A stretch of DNA of 64,000 nt from Arthrobacter sp. SLBN-112 (GTDB taxonomy: Bacteria; Actinomycetota; Actinomycetes; Actinomycetales; Micrococcaceae): NCBI RefSeq assembly GCF_006715225.1, contig NZ_VFMU01000001.1, positions 310,001 through 374,000 of the forward strand. Direction: 5' to 3'. Below, one piece after another: positions 1 to 7,541 of the stretch (position 1 is the stretch's first letter; each line of letters starts with the position of its first letter). The notes beneath the pieces were generated by a model. It saw only the letters and a program-made list of their open reading frames with translations, was not told the DNA's origin and did no database searches. Made by a program: the position numbers and the translations under genes.

Positions 1-1003
1 CCACCGGAGCCGCGCCATCCGCCGCTGCGTCCTGCTCCACGGTGCCGCTGACCACGTCCACGCCGTCCACTGATGCGAAGGCACGCAGGCCGTCCGGGTA
101 GGCTTCCGCGATCCGGGTGGTCAGCATGCCCAGGGCCGGCTTGTCCTTGCTCGCCTCTGCCACTTCCGTGGCGAACTGCGTCCCCGCCGGGATGAACACC
201 AGGCCCGGCTTGGTGCAGAACTGGCCCGCACCAAGGGTGAAGGAGCCGGCCAGTCCGGCGGCCAGTTCCGCGGAGCGGGCCTGCAGTGCCGCGGCGGTGA
301 CGACCACGGGGTTCAGGCTCCCCAGCTCCCCATAGAAGGGGATGGGGTCGGGACGGGAGGTGGCAAGGTCGAACAGGGCGCGGCCGCCGGGGATGGACCC
401 GGTGAAGCCCACGGCCCTGATGGCAGGGTCCTGCACCAGCGCCGTTCCAAGTTCGCGGCCGTGGACCAGGGCGAACAGTCCGTCGGGTGCGCCCGCGCCC
501 CGGAGGGCCTCGGCCACGATTTCGCCGGTGCGCTCCGAGAGGCGGAGGTGGCCCGAGTGTGCCTTGACGATCACCGGGCAGCCGACGGCGAGGGCCGAGG
601 CGGTGTCCCCGCCGGCCACCGAGAAGGCGAACGGGAAGTTGGAGGCGGAGAAAACGGCAACGGGGCCGATGGGCTTGAGGATCCTGCGGAGATCCGGCCG
701 GGGCGGGGTGGCGGCCGGATCCGCGTGGTCGATGATGGCCTCAAGATAGGAGCCCTCGGTGATCACGCGGGCGAACAGGCGCAGCTGGCCGGTGGTGCGG
801 GCCACTTCCCCGGTCAGGCGCGGGGCGCCCAGGCTGGTCTCGGCATCGGCGATATCCACCAGTTCGGCAGCATTGGCGTCCAGGGCGTCCGCCACCGCGT
901 TCAGCCAGCGGGCGCGCTCAGCATCGGAAGCAGCGGCCGAGATCCTGGCCGCTGCCGTGGCCGCAGCGGTGAGCTCGGTGAGGGAAAGCGTTGCAGTTGT
1001 CAC
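1..1003 (-). CDS. 2,5-dioxovalerate (2-oxoglutarate semialdehyde) dehydrogenase, C-terminus beyond window
   Basis: NADP-type aldehyde dehydrogenase; 334 codons are visible and the C-terminal part lies outside the window. It starts at GTG 1003 because an in-frame stop lies at 1037-1039 and no other usable start is seen between. Conserved catalytic residues are visible: Asn122 in SASNFPFAFS, Glu226 in YGELGSLNP and Cys263 in GQFCTKPGL. The SASNFPFAFSVAGGDTASAL block is typical of the 2-oxoglutarate semialdehyde dehydrogenase branch. It is the last visible gene of the hexuronate operon, 33 bp after the enolase-family gene. This fits the final step, semialdehyde to 2-oxoglutarate. The general family is very secure; the substrate is inferred from the adjacent dehydratase. 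Confidence 0.9.
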   Translation of the reverse strand, partial: MTTATLSLTELTAAATAAARISAAASDAERARWLNAVADALDANAAELVDIADAETSLGAPRLTGEVARTTGQLRLFARVITEGSYLEAIIDHADPAATPPRPDLRRILKPIGPVAVFSASNFPFAFSVAGGDTASALAVGCPVIVKAHSGHLRLSERTGEIVAEALRGAGAPDGLFALVHGRELGTALVQDPAIRAVGFTGSIPGGRALFDLATSRPDPIPFYGELGSLNPVVVTAAALQARSAELAAGLAGSFTLGAGQFCTKPGLVFIPAGTQFATEVAEASKDKPALGMLTTRIAEAYPDGLRAFASVDGVDVVSGTVEQDAAADGAAPV

Positions 1004-1036
1004 GTCAGGTACCTGTTCGTCGTGTGGAATTGATGT

Positions 1037-2140
1037 TTACAGCCTGTCCCGGAAACGGAAGCCCAGTCCGGCCTGCTCCGCCAGGGCCACCCGGCTGTTG
1101 TTGAACCGCACCGGCGACGGCCCGGCCAGGATGCCCAACTGTTCGAAGGACGCCTCTTCAACGTCCTCCACCATGGTGGGCTCGGCCAGGGTCAGGGCCA
1201 GTTGCCCGGACAGTTCCGGCAGCAGGTGCGGCATCACCTTGATGCTGTTGGTCCGGGCCAGCTCAACGATCCGCCGGAACGGGGTAATGCCGCCCACCCG
1301 GATGATGTTGGGTTGGATGATGTCCACCGCCTCCGCCTCAATGAAATCGCGGAACCGGTAGATGGTGTGCAGGTTTTCGCCAAGGGCGATGGGAACCGGC
1401 GAATGCTTCCGGAGCCGGCGGTAGGCCCAGAGATCATCCGCGCGGATGGGTTCTTCCAGCCATTCCAGCCCGAATTCGGCCAGGACGTCGAGGGCCCGGA
1501 AAGTGGTGGGCAGGTCCCACCTCTGGTTGGCGTCGATCATGAGCCTGCGGTCCGGGCCCAGGACGGAGCGGACGGCGGCAACCCGTTCGCGGTCCTCGCG
1601 GATGTCCGGTTTGCCCACCTTGATCTTCACGGCCTGGTGGCCAGCGGCAACCCAGCGTTCAACCTGCGCCACCAACTCGTCCAGGGTGTAGTGCAGGTTC
1701 ACGCCGGAGCCGTAAACCTCCGCGGATTCCTGCCGCTGGCCCAGCAAACCCGTGACCGAGGTTCCGGCGCAGCGGGCCTGCAGGTCCCACAGGGCCAGGT
1801 CCACGCCTGCCATGGCGATGGTGGTGAGCCCGCCGCCGCCGGCCTCGTGCAGCCGCTTCCACAGCGCATCCCACACCGCCTCGGGGGTGGCGGGCAGCCC
1901 CGTGACGACAGGGGCGATGTCGTAGTCAAGCAGCGCCTTGACCGCCTGGGGGCCGATGGTGGGCGTCCAGGAGAAACCGAAGCCCGTGCCGCCGTCGTCC
2001 GTCTGGATTTCCGTGGCAATCACGTGGTTCTCCGGCGCCTCCGCCCCCCAGCTGCGGAGCAGCGGAACGGTGAGGAGCCGGGTGGACAACCCGGTGATCC
2101 GTGGAACGGTGCGGATGGTCTGGGCCGCGGGGGCGCTCAT
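1037..2140 (-). CDS. Mandelate racemase/enolase-superfamily sugar-acid dehydratase or galactarolactone cycloisomerase
   Basis: A 367-residue enolase-superfamily enzyme. The KxK motif is Lys172/Lys174 in VKIKVG. Metal ligands follow at Asp203 (MIDANQ), the Glu of WLEEPI and the Glu of ALGENL, and the catalytic base on the opposite face is His305 in MPHLL. These are the mandelate-racemase-subgroup residues for aldonate or aldarate chemistry. The start ATG shares one base with the stop of the upstream dehydratase (TGATG), so translation is coupled. In an operon with a uronate-dehydrogenase-like protein and 5-dehydro-4-deoxyglucarate dehydratase, it should make 5-dehydro-4-deoxy-D-glucarate. The substrate could be glucarate or galactarate (dehydratase) or the aldarolactone (Gci-type cycloisomerase). 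Sequence alone does not decide this. Confidence 0.85.
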   Translation of the reverse strand: MSAPAAQTIRTVPRITGLSTRLLTVPLLRSWGAEAPENHVIATEIQTDDGGTGFGFSWTPTIGPQAVKALLDYDIAPVVTGLPATPEAVWDALWKRLHEAGGGGLTTIAMAGVDLALWDLQARCAGTSVTGLLGQRQESAEVYGSGVNLHYTLDELVAQVERWVAAGHQAVKIKVGKPDIREDRERVAAVRSVLGPDRRLMIDANQRWDLPTTFRALDVLAEFGLEWLEEPIRADDLWAYRRLRKHSPVPIALGENLHTIYRFRDFIEAEAVDIIQPNIIRVGGITPFRRIVELARTNSIKVMPHLLPELSGQLALTLAEPTMVEDVEEASFEQLGILAGPSPVRFNNSRVALAEQAGLGFRFRDRL

Positions 2141-3045
2141 CAGCGGCCGGCCAGCTCGTAGCCCCTGGCGAGGATGGCCTTGAGCTCCACCACCTGTTCC
2201 TCCGTGGGGTCCACCAGCGGCGGACGGACGGAACCGACCGGCAGCCCCGCCAGCCGCAGGCCGGCTTTGATCAGGGAAACGCCGAAACCGGGGGTCTGGT
2301 CGCGCAGGCGGACCAGGGGTGCATAGAAGCCCTCAAGGAGGGCGTTGCGGCGGTCCTCGTCCCCGGCAACGTAGGCGTCGTAGTAGGCCTTGGCGATCTC
2401 CGGGGCCATGGCGAATGCCGCCGAGGAGTACAGCGGGATGCCCAGGCCGCGGTAGGCGCCTTGGGTCAGTTCGGCGGTGAGGAGGCCGTTGAAGAAGGCG
2501 AAGTCCTGCCGTCCGGTGGCCTTGACCGCGGTGACGATTTCCTGGGCCAGGCCCACGTCGCCCAGGCCGTCCTTGAAACCGATGACCTTGGGGTTGGCGG
2601 CAAGCTTGGCCATGGACGCCGCGGTGAACTTTGCGTTGCCACGGTGGTACACGATGACCGGCAGGCTGCTGGCGTTGGCCACGGCCTCGATGTAGGCCAC
2701 CAGCCCGTCCGTGGGTCCGGTCACCAGGTATGGGGGCAGCACCAGGAGCGCGTCGGCGCCGGCTTCCTCAGCAGCCCGGGCGGCGGCAAGGGCGTGGCCC
2801 AAGGGGCCGCCGGCGCCGGCCACCACGGGGACCTGGCCGGCAACAACCTCGACGGCGGCCTTCACCACGGTGCCAACCTCCTCGATGCTGAGGGCGTGGA
2901 ATTCGCCGGTGCCGCAGGCGGGGAAGACGCCGCCGGGCCCAAAGGGCAGCCGGGAGCTGATGTGTTCCTTGAGCAGTTCCACGTCAACAGCGCCTTCGGC
3001 TGTAAACGGGGTGACGGGGAAGAAGAGTACGCCGTCGAATTTCAT
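2140..3045 (-). CDS. kdgD: 5-dehydro-4-deoxyglucarate dehydratase (DapA family)
   Basis: 301 residues, a single DHDPS/NAL-family TIM barrel. It should dehydrate and decarboxylate 5-dehydro-4-deoxyglucarate to 2-oxoglutarate semialdehyde. The Schiff-base lysine is Lys158 in VIGFKDG and the partner tyrosine is Tyr133 in VIVYHRG. The GTGEFHAL loop replaces the GTTGE loop of DapA, which is characteristic of the KDGDH branch. The frame is open further upstream, but the ATG at 3045 has a strong AAGGAG site and matches the family N-terminus (MKFDGVLFFPVTPF). That ATG overlaps the previous gene's TGA as ATGA, and the stop overlaps the next gene. The aldehyde dehydrogenase downstream consumes the product. 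Confidence 0.92.
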   Translation of the reverse strand: MKFDGVLFFPVTPFTAEGAVDVELLKEHISSRLPFGPGGVFPACGTGEFHALSIEEVGTVVKAAVEVVAGQVPVVAGAGGPLGHALAAARAAEEAGADALLVLPPYLVTGPTDGLVAYIEAVANASSLPVIVYHRGNAKFTAASMAKLAANPKVIGFKDGLGDVGLAQEIVTAVKATGRQDFAFFNGLLTAELTQGAYRGLGIPLYSSAAFAMAPEIAKAYYDAYVAGDEDRRNALLEGFYAPLVRLRDQTPGFGVSLIKAGLRLAGLPVGSVRPPLVDPTEEQVVELKAILARGYELAGR

Positions 3046-4004
3046 GATGTCTCCTTGCCTCCGCCGGTGGTAACCAGCGCGGAGGCCTCGTCGTTGAGGG
3101 TTGGATAGGACTTGAGCTCGGTCCGCCACGTGCGCTTGGGCTGCCATCCCAGCAGTTCCTGGGCTTTAGCGATGGAGAACGCGGGGCTGGTTCCGGTGAG
3201 GCCGGCGCTGAGCGCTTCGCTTCCCGGCAGGAATTTTGGCATCAGCTCCGCAAGCGGGGCCGTGGCCAGGGCATCGGCTGCGCCCACGAAGAAGGTTTCC
3301 CCGTTGGGAATGTCTTCCATCTTCTGCAGCAGCAGGTCCAGGAAGTCCGCCACGTCCCGGGCGTCCACATAGTTGAAGAGCGCCGGCGCTGAGAGGGCGG
3401 GGTCGGACAGGCGTTCGGCAAGGGTGTGTCCCTGCTGGGTGGGAGCGCCTTCCCATTCCTCCGGCGAGATGACGAAGCACGGACGGAACGCCGCGTACCG
3501 GATCTTCTCCCCCTGCGCCGCGGCGAACATCTGCACGGTCTGTTCGGCGATGAGCTTGGACAGTGCGTAGGCGTTCCAGGGCTTGGGCGGGGTGCGCTCA
3601 TCGAGCGGGAACGACGGCGGCAGCCACCCCGCCGGGCAGCCGTAGCCCAGGACCGTGGGGCTGCTGGCGGTGACGATTTTGCCGATTCCCAGTTCCGTTG
3701 CGGCGCTGATGACGGCGAAGGCGAGCCGGGTGTTGGTGCCGAAAATGACGTCCTCCGGCGCGCTGAACGGTACCGCGATCGCCGCAAGGTGGATGACGGC
3801 GTCGGGCTTTGCCGCCCGAAGGAGGCGCAGTGCCTCGCCGGGCGCCAGGAGGTCCGCGGTTTCCTGAACGACGCCGGCCGGCAGGAGTTCGGCGGGCACC
3901 GCGTCGCGGTCCACCGAGACTATGTCGTGGCCCACCTGTGCCAGCCCCGCCACCACGCTGCGGCCGAGGCGGCCGGAGCCGCCGGTAACGAATATCCTGC
4001 TCAT
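3042..4004 (-). CDS. NAD(P)-dependent epimerase/dehydratase, probably uronate dehydrogenase-like
   Basis: 320 residues, extended short-chain dehydrogenase fold. The Rossmann motif GGSGRLG lies at residues 8-14, and the catalytic pair is in NAYALSKLIAEQ (YxxxK). A much longer frame is open upstream, but ATG 4004 follows a GAGGAAA ribosome site and gives the normal N-terminus MSRIFVTGG. It begins 10 bp after the oxidoreductase stop and its TGA overlaps the kdgD start. By context it should oxidise a hexuronate to an aldarolactone, the entry step of the pathway. Known uronate dehydrogenases are around 265 residues, so this protein is longer and a related dehydrogenase or epimerase role is possible. 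Confidence 0.8.
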   Translation of the reverse strand: MSRIFVTGGSGRLGRSVVAGLAQVGHDIVSVDRDAVPAELLPAGVVQETADLLAPGEALRLLRAAKPDAVIHLAAIAVPFSAPEDVIFGTNTRLAFAVISAATELGIGKIVTASSPTVLGYGCPAGWLPPSFPLDERTPPKPWNAYALSKLIAEQTVQMFAAAQGEKIRYAAFRPCFVISPEEWEGAPTQQGHTLAERLSDPALSAPALFNYVDARDVADFLDLLLQKMEDIPNGETFFVGAADALATAPLAELMPKFLPGSEALSAGLTGTSPAFSIAKAQELLGWQPKRTWRTELKSYPTLNDEASALVTTGGGKETS

Positions 4005-4014
4005 GGTTTTTCCT

Positions 4015-5445
4015 CTACTTGGCGCGGCGAAGGTCGACGCCGAGGTCCAGGTCCTCGACCCGGACGGGCAGGGACGTTTCCAGGGAACGGTTCCCGGCGA
4101 TGCCCACGGACACCGAACGCAGCCCGTCCAGGTAACCGGACGGACGGCCCAGGGGGTCTTCGCCCGGTCCGTTGAAGAGATCCGACAGGAGCAGTTCGTC
4201 ACCGCCGCCATGGCCGCCCTCTCCGTTGACGATCGGCACCTCGTACGCGGCCTCCCAGTGGCGCTGGACCACCAGGCGCTCGCCATTGCGGCGGACGGCG
4301 TCCTCTTCCTCAACCGGGGTTGCGGACGGGTCCACGACGGTTTTCTTGTCCGTGCTGTGCAGGACGGCGGCGCGTTCCACCACTTCAAGCTCGGCGCGGC
4401 CTTCGGTGCCGTTGACCGCCACCCGGTAGCCTTCCCACGGGCTGTGGGCATTCAGTGAGTAGCTCAGGCGCGGGCCGCCCTGGTATTCCACCACCAGGGC
4501 CAGGTTGTCCTCGATGGTGATGCCGGCGGTGAACACGTCCTGGTCGCGGCGGTAGCCGTCGTAGTGTTCGTTGTCCAGGAACAGGGCCTTCAGCCGCTCG
4601 TCCTCCCTCAGGTCAAGCGCGAAGGGGTCCTTGGCGCCGGCGGGGGCATCGGCGTCGGGCGTTCCACGTTCCGGGCGTGGGCCAAGGCCGCGCTCGGCGG
4701 CGTTCTTGTCGCCATAAAACTTGAGGCCACCGGACGCGAAGATCCGCTCCGGGACGTCGTCGATCCACCAGTTGACCAGGTCGAAGTGGTGCGACGCCTT
4801 GTGGATGAGCAGGCCGCCGGAGTTCTTTTTCTCCCGGTGCCAGCGGCGGAAGTAGTCCGCGCCGTGGACGGTGTCCAGCACCCAGCTGAAATCGACGGAG
4901 GTGACCTTGCCGATCACGCCGCTCTGGATGATTTCCTTGAGCGCGCTGTTGCGGGGCGAGTAGCGGTAGTTGAACGTGACCACCACGTTCCGGCCGGTCT
5001 CCTGGACGGCCTGGGTGATGCGGCGGCAGCCTTCGGCGTCGATGGTGAGGGGCTTTTCGACGACGACGTCCGCGCCGGCGCGAAGGCCTTCCACGATGTA
5101 GTCAGCGTGGGTGTAGTCCGGTGTGGTGACAATGATGCGGTCGATGTTGTTGGCCTGGATGAACGCGGTCAGGTCCGCGGGATCAAACGATGCCACCGGT
5201 CCCGGCGCACCGAGTTCCTGGATGAGCTTCTGGTAAAACTCAACGCGTCCGGGGTTCACGTCGGAGAACGCCACGAGCTCGGCAGTATCGGCGTGCTTGC
5301 CGAAGATGGCGCGGATGTACATCTCGGACCGCCCGCCAGTGCCGATCAGGGCGACCCGTGCCTTCCCGCCATTGGGGCTGGTGACCTGCGAAATGGTGTC
5401 CGGGGAAGCAGCTGCGGCCGGCGTCGTCTCGGCTGTGTTGACCAT
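4015..5445 (-). CDS. Gfo/Idh/MocA-family oxidoreductase
   Basis: 476 residues. The N-terminal Rossmann domain begins after about 28 residues with ALIGTGGRSEMY, followed by the EKPLT signature of the family. The C-terminal substrate domain is long and contains GLLIHKASHHFDLVNWW, where the histidine pair is the usual catalytic or substrate site. These proteins oxidise or reduce sugars and sugar acids with NAD(P). The ATG at 5445 has a GAAAGGG site 4 bp upstream. It is the promoter-proximal gene of the hexuronate operon. The exact substrate is not evident; it may act on an uncommon uronate or a glycoside before the main pathway. Confidence 0.85.
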   Translation of the reverse strand: MVNTAETTPAAAASPDTISQVTSPNGGKARVALIGTGGRSEMYIRAIFGKHADTAELVAFSDVNPGRVEFYQKLIQELGAPGPVASFDPADLTAFIQANNIDRIIVTTPDYTHADYIVEGLRAGADVVVEKPLTIDAEGCRRITQAVQETGRNVVVTFNYRYSPRNSALKEIIQSGVIGKVTSVDFSWVLDTVHGADYFRRWHREKKNSGGLLIHKASHHFDLVNWWIDDVPERIFASGGLKFYGDKNAAERGLGPRPERGTPDADAPAGAKDPFALDLREDERLKALFLDNEHYDGYRRDQDVFTAGITIEDNLALVVEYQGGPRLSYSLNAHSPWEGYRVAVNGTEGRAELEVVERAAVLHSTDKKTVVDPSATPVEEEDAVRRNGERLVVQRHWEAAYEVPIVNGEGGHGGGDELLLSDLFNGPGEDPLGRPSGYLDGLRSVSVGIAGNRSLETSLPVRVEDLDLGVDLRRAK

Positions 5446-5533
5446 GGGGTCCCTTTCAAAAACTCAAAACCGGCGGTGGGAACGGCGGCTGTGTGATCGG
5501 CGGCGGCACTTTGCTGTACCGGATGGGGAAACG

Positions 5534-5551
5534 TGAGAAAGCGTTTTCTCA
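5534..5551. promoter_or_regulatory. LacI-family operator-like palindrome 1
   Basis: TGAGAAAGCGTTTTCTCA is an inverted repeat (7-bp arms TGAGAAA/TTTCTCA) with a central CG, the classic LacI-family form. It lies just downstream of the predicted operon promoter. Confidence 0.6.
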
Positions 5552-5564
5552 TCTATCTATAGAA

Positions 5565-5594
5565 GTTGTATCAACCCGCCGGGCGATCCGTCAA
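5565..5594 (-). promoter_or_regulatory. Predicted promoter of the hexuronate operon
   Basis: Minus-strand -35 TTGACG (5594-5589) and -10 TACAAC (5570-5565) are separated by 18 bp. The predicted transcription start is near 5558, so the 5534-5551 operator would lie at about +7 to +24 and the 5612-5625 operator just upstream of -35. Read by eye, not measured. Confidence 0.4.
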
Positions 5595-5611
5595 CCATTT
5601 TCCAGCTTGAA

Positions 5612-5625
5612 GGAAAGCGTTTTCT
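5612..5625. promoter_or_regulatory. LacI-family operator-like palindrome 2
   Basis: GGAAAGCGTTTTCT contains the same core GAAAGCGTTTTC as the site at 5534-5551. It sits upstream of the predicted -35 element. Confidence 0.55.
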
Positions 5626-5681
5626 GAGGCTTCTGCCCGGCTCTTCGCCATCGGCGCGGGAAAACAGGCGGGAAAAGCGTA

Positions 5682-5693
5682 GAAATCGCTTTC
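5682..5693. promoter_or_regulatory. LacI-family operator-like site 3, near lacI
   Basis: GAAATCGCTTTC resembles the two other sites and lies about 110 bp before the regulator gene. A partial half-site (GGAAAAGCG) sits directly upstream. Probably autoregulatory. Confidence 0.45.
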
Positions 5694-5800
5694 CTGCTCC
5701 CGTATATGCTGTCTTTCAAAGCACCTGCCATCCCGGGCGGCTGCCGAACACCAAGGGTTCGGTGGCAGCGCGGACGGATGGCGCAAAAGAAGGGTTCCCT

Positions 5801-6835
5801 ATGGCCAGGAAATCGGCAAGCGGCCGGATCGGCATCGCGGATGTCGCCGTGAAGGCGGGAGTTTCCCATGCCACCGTTTCGCGTGTCATGAACGGAAACT
5901 TCACCGTGGACCCGGACATTGCCGCCCGGGTCCGGGCAGCCGCAGTCGAGTTGAAGTACCAGCCCAACCCGGTGGGCCGCAGCCTGGCCCTGGGCAAAAC
6001 GGACACCATCGGCATTGTGGTGCCGGACCTGGCCAACCCCACCTTCCAGGCGATCCTCCGCGGCCTGAGCAGGGCTGCCGCCCAGGACGGTTACCGCGTG
6101 CTCATCGCGGACTCGTTCGAAGTATCCAGCGAGGAGTCAATCCTTGCGGGTGAGGCGCGGCGGCGGTGTGACGGGCTGGTCCTGTGCGCCCCGCGCATGT
6201 CGGACGCGGAACTGGAGGAGATTGCACCCTCCCTGCACCCGGTGGTGCTGATCAACCGCACCACCGCCGCGCCGAATGTGCCCAGCCTGGTGGTGGACTA
6301 CGGCCAGGGCGTCCAGGACATCGCGGGGCACCTGGTGGAACTGGGCCATACCCGCCTGGCTTTCCTTGCGGGACCGCCCGGCAGCGCCTCCAATGAGATG
6401 CGGCTCAAGGGCCTGGAGACGTTCAAGGCCGCCCACCCCGAGGTGGAGGTGACCATGCTGGAGGGCGGCTCCGACTTCGACACCGGGCACGGAGCAGTGG
6501 ATGCCGTCCTGCACAGCGGGGCCACGGGCATCCTGGCCTTTAATGACCTGGTGGCGATGGGCCTCATGAGCGGCCTGCATGAGCGCGGCCTGGATGTGCC
6601 CGGGGACATTTCCGTGACCGGCTTCGACGACATCCCTTTCGCCAGGTACACGACGCCTGCCCTCACCACGGCCGCGGTCCCCATCACCGAACTGGGCGAA
6701 CAGGCCTGGCACCAGCTCCGGGCGCTGATCCGGAAGGAAGGCCATGAAACCCCCGACAGCCGCTACCAGCCGCGGCTGGAAGTCCGGGCCAGCACAGGGC
6801 CGGCCAAGGCGCCGCGCAGCACGGTGCACGGCTGA
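5801..6835 (+). CDS. LacI-family transcriptional regulator of the hexuronate operon
   Basis: 344 residues. The N-terminal helix-turn-helix is IADVAVKAGVSHATVSRVMNG, followed by a periplasmic-binding-protein-like effector domain (IGIVVPDLANPTFQAILRG; VTGFDDIPFARYTTPALTT). The frame is open from GTG 5762, but ATG 5801 is preferred. It has AGAAGGG about 8 bp upstream and gives the normal spacing to the helix-turn-helix. It is divergent from the hexuronate genes with three matching palindromes in between, so it is probably their local repressor, with a uronate or pathway intermediate as inducer. The effector is inferred only from context. Confidence 0.9.
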   Translation: MARKSASGRIGIADVAVKAGVSHATVSRVMNGNFTVDPDIAARVRAAAVELKYQPNPVGRSLALGKTDTIGIVVPDLANPTFQAILRGLSRAAAQDGYRVLIADSFEVSSEESILAGEARRRCDGLVLCAPRMSDAELEEIAPSLHPVVLINRTTAAPNVPSLVVDYGQGVQDIAGHLVELGHTRLAFLAGPPGSASNEMRLKGLETFKAAHPEVEVTMLEGGSDFDTGHGAVDAVLHSGATGILAFNDLVAMGLMSGLHERGLDVPGDISVTGFDDIPFARYTTPALTTAAVPITELGEQAWHQLRALIRKEGHETPDSRYQPRLEVRASTGPAKAPRSTVHG

Positions 6836-6841
6836 CACTGC

Positions 6842-7432
6842 CTAGGCCGGCGGGGGCGCCAGGAGCACATCGATAAACCCGCGCAGTCCGTCTGCCACAT
6901 CCACGTCCTTGTCGTAGAGCCACTGAAGCTGCAGGCCGTCAGAAACCGCCACCACCAGCCGCGCCAAGTCGGCCGCCGGCAGGTCGGAGCGCGCCTCCCC
7001 GGCTGACTGGCGGCGCTCGATATCTGTTGCCAGCACGTCAACCACCTCGGCATAGCGGTCCTTGAAGTACCCGTGGGAGTCATGCTCGGGGTCATTGGCA
7101 GTGGCCGACGCCACGGCATACAGGGTGGTGAGCCCGGGTTCACGGCGATTCCGCTCTGCGGAGCGCACCATCAGCGCCAACCCTGCCTGGTCCGCCCCCA
7201 TCGCCGCGAGGCTGCGCCGGTCCCTTTCGGCCAGCACCGCCGTCAGCAATTCCTGCTTGCCCCGAAAGTAATGGAAAAGGGTGGCTTCCTTCACGCCCAC
7301 CAGCTCAGCCACCCGCTTGAGGGCCGTGCCCTCGAAACCTTCCGTTGCGAAAACGTCCGTTGCTGTCTGGATGATCTGTTCGCGGCGTTCCGCTCCTTTT
7401 GCGTACTGGCCGCGCGGCTTTGATGAAGGCAC
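6842..7432 (-). CDS. TetR-family repressor
   Basis: TetR/AcrR regulator. The N-terminal helix-turn-helix is VFATEGFEGTALKRVAELVGVKEATLFHYFRGKQELL, and the ligand-binding domain ends at about residue 196 from the chosen start. Two GTG starts are possible. GTG 7474 falls inside a 25-bp palindrome that looks like the regulator's own operator and has no ribosome site. I prefer GTG 7432, which gives 196 residues and about 15 residues before the DNA-binding region, although its ribosome site is also weak. It is divergent from the MFS/GH3 genes and probably represses them in response to a beta-glucoside or aglycone. That role is inferred from position. Confidence 0.85.
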   Translation of the reverse strand: MPSSKPRGQYAKGAERREQIIQTATDVFATEGFEGTALKRVAELVGVKEATLFHYFRGKQELLTAVLAERDRRSLAAMGADQAGLALMVRSAERNRREPGLTTLYAVASATANDPEHDSHGYFKDRYAEVVDVLATDIERRQSAGEARSDLPAADLARLVVAVSDGLQLQWLYDKDVDVADGLRGFIDVLLAPPPA

Positions 7433-7460
7433 CAAGACAGTGTATTTCACGGCCCGAAAG

Positions 7461-7485
7461 AAAAACCTAGTCACACTCGGTTTTT
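7461..7485. promoter_or_regulatory. TetR operator-like 25-bp palindrome
   Basis: Arms are AAAAACCTAG and CTCGGTTTTT plus one inner base pair, so 10 of 11 positions match around a 3-bp centre. It lies between the divergent TetR and MFS genes. A plausible plus-strand promoter (TAGTCA at 7468-7473, 17-bp gap, TACCAT at 7491-7496) overlaps it, so binding would block that promoter. Confidence 0.6.
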
Positions 7486-7541
7486 ATGGGTACCATCGTC
7501 TGCAGGACCCAACGGAGGGTCACTTTCTGTCAGGAGGCAAC

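Larger units (their letters stand above)
5446..5800. other. Divergent regulatory region of the hexuronate operon
   Basis: A 355-bp gene-free region between the oxidoreductase gene and the divergent LacI-family gene. It holds three LacI-type operator-like elements (5534-5551, 5612-5625, 5682-5693) and one promoter candidate on the minus strand. No small open frame with a ribosome site was found in it. Confidence 0.7.

Noticed and set aside
4005..4451. N-terminal extension of the epimerase-like gene
   Set aside because: The extra residues are a Trp/Ser/Arg-rich shadow of the oxidoreductase gene; the ATG at 4004 has a ribosome site and the Rossmann start.
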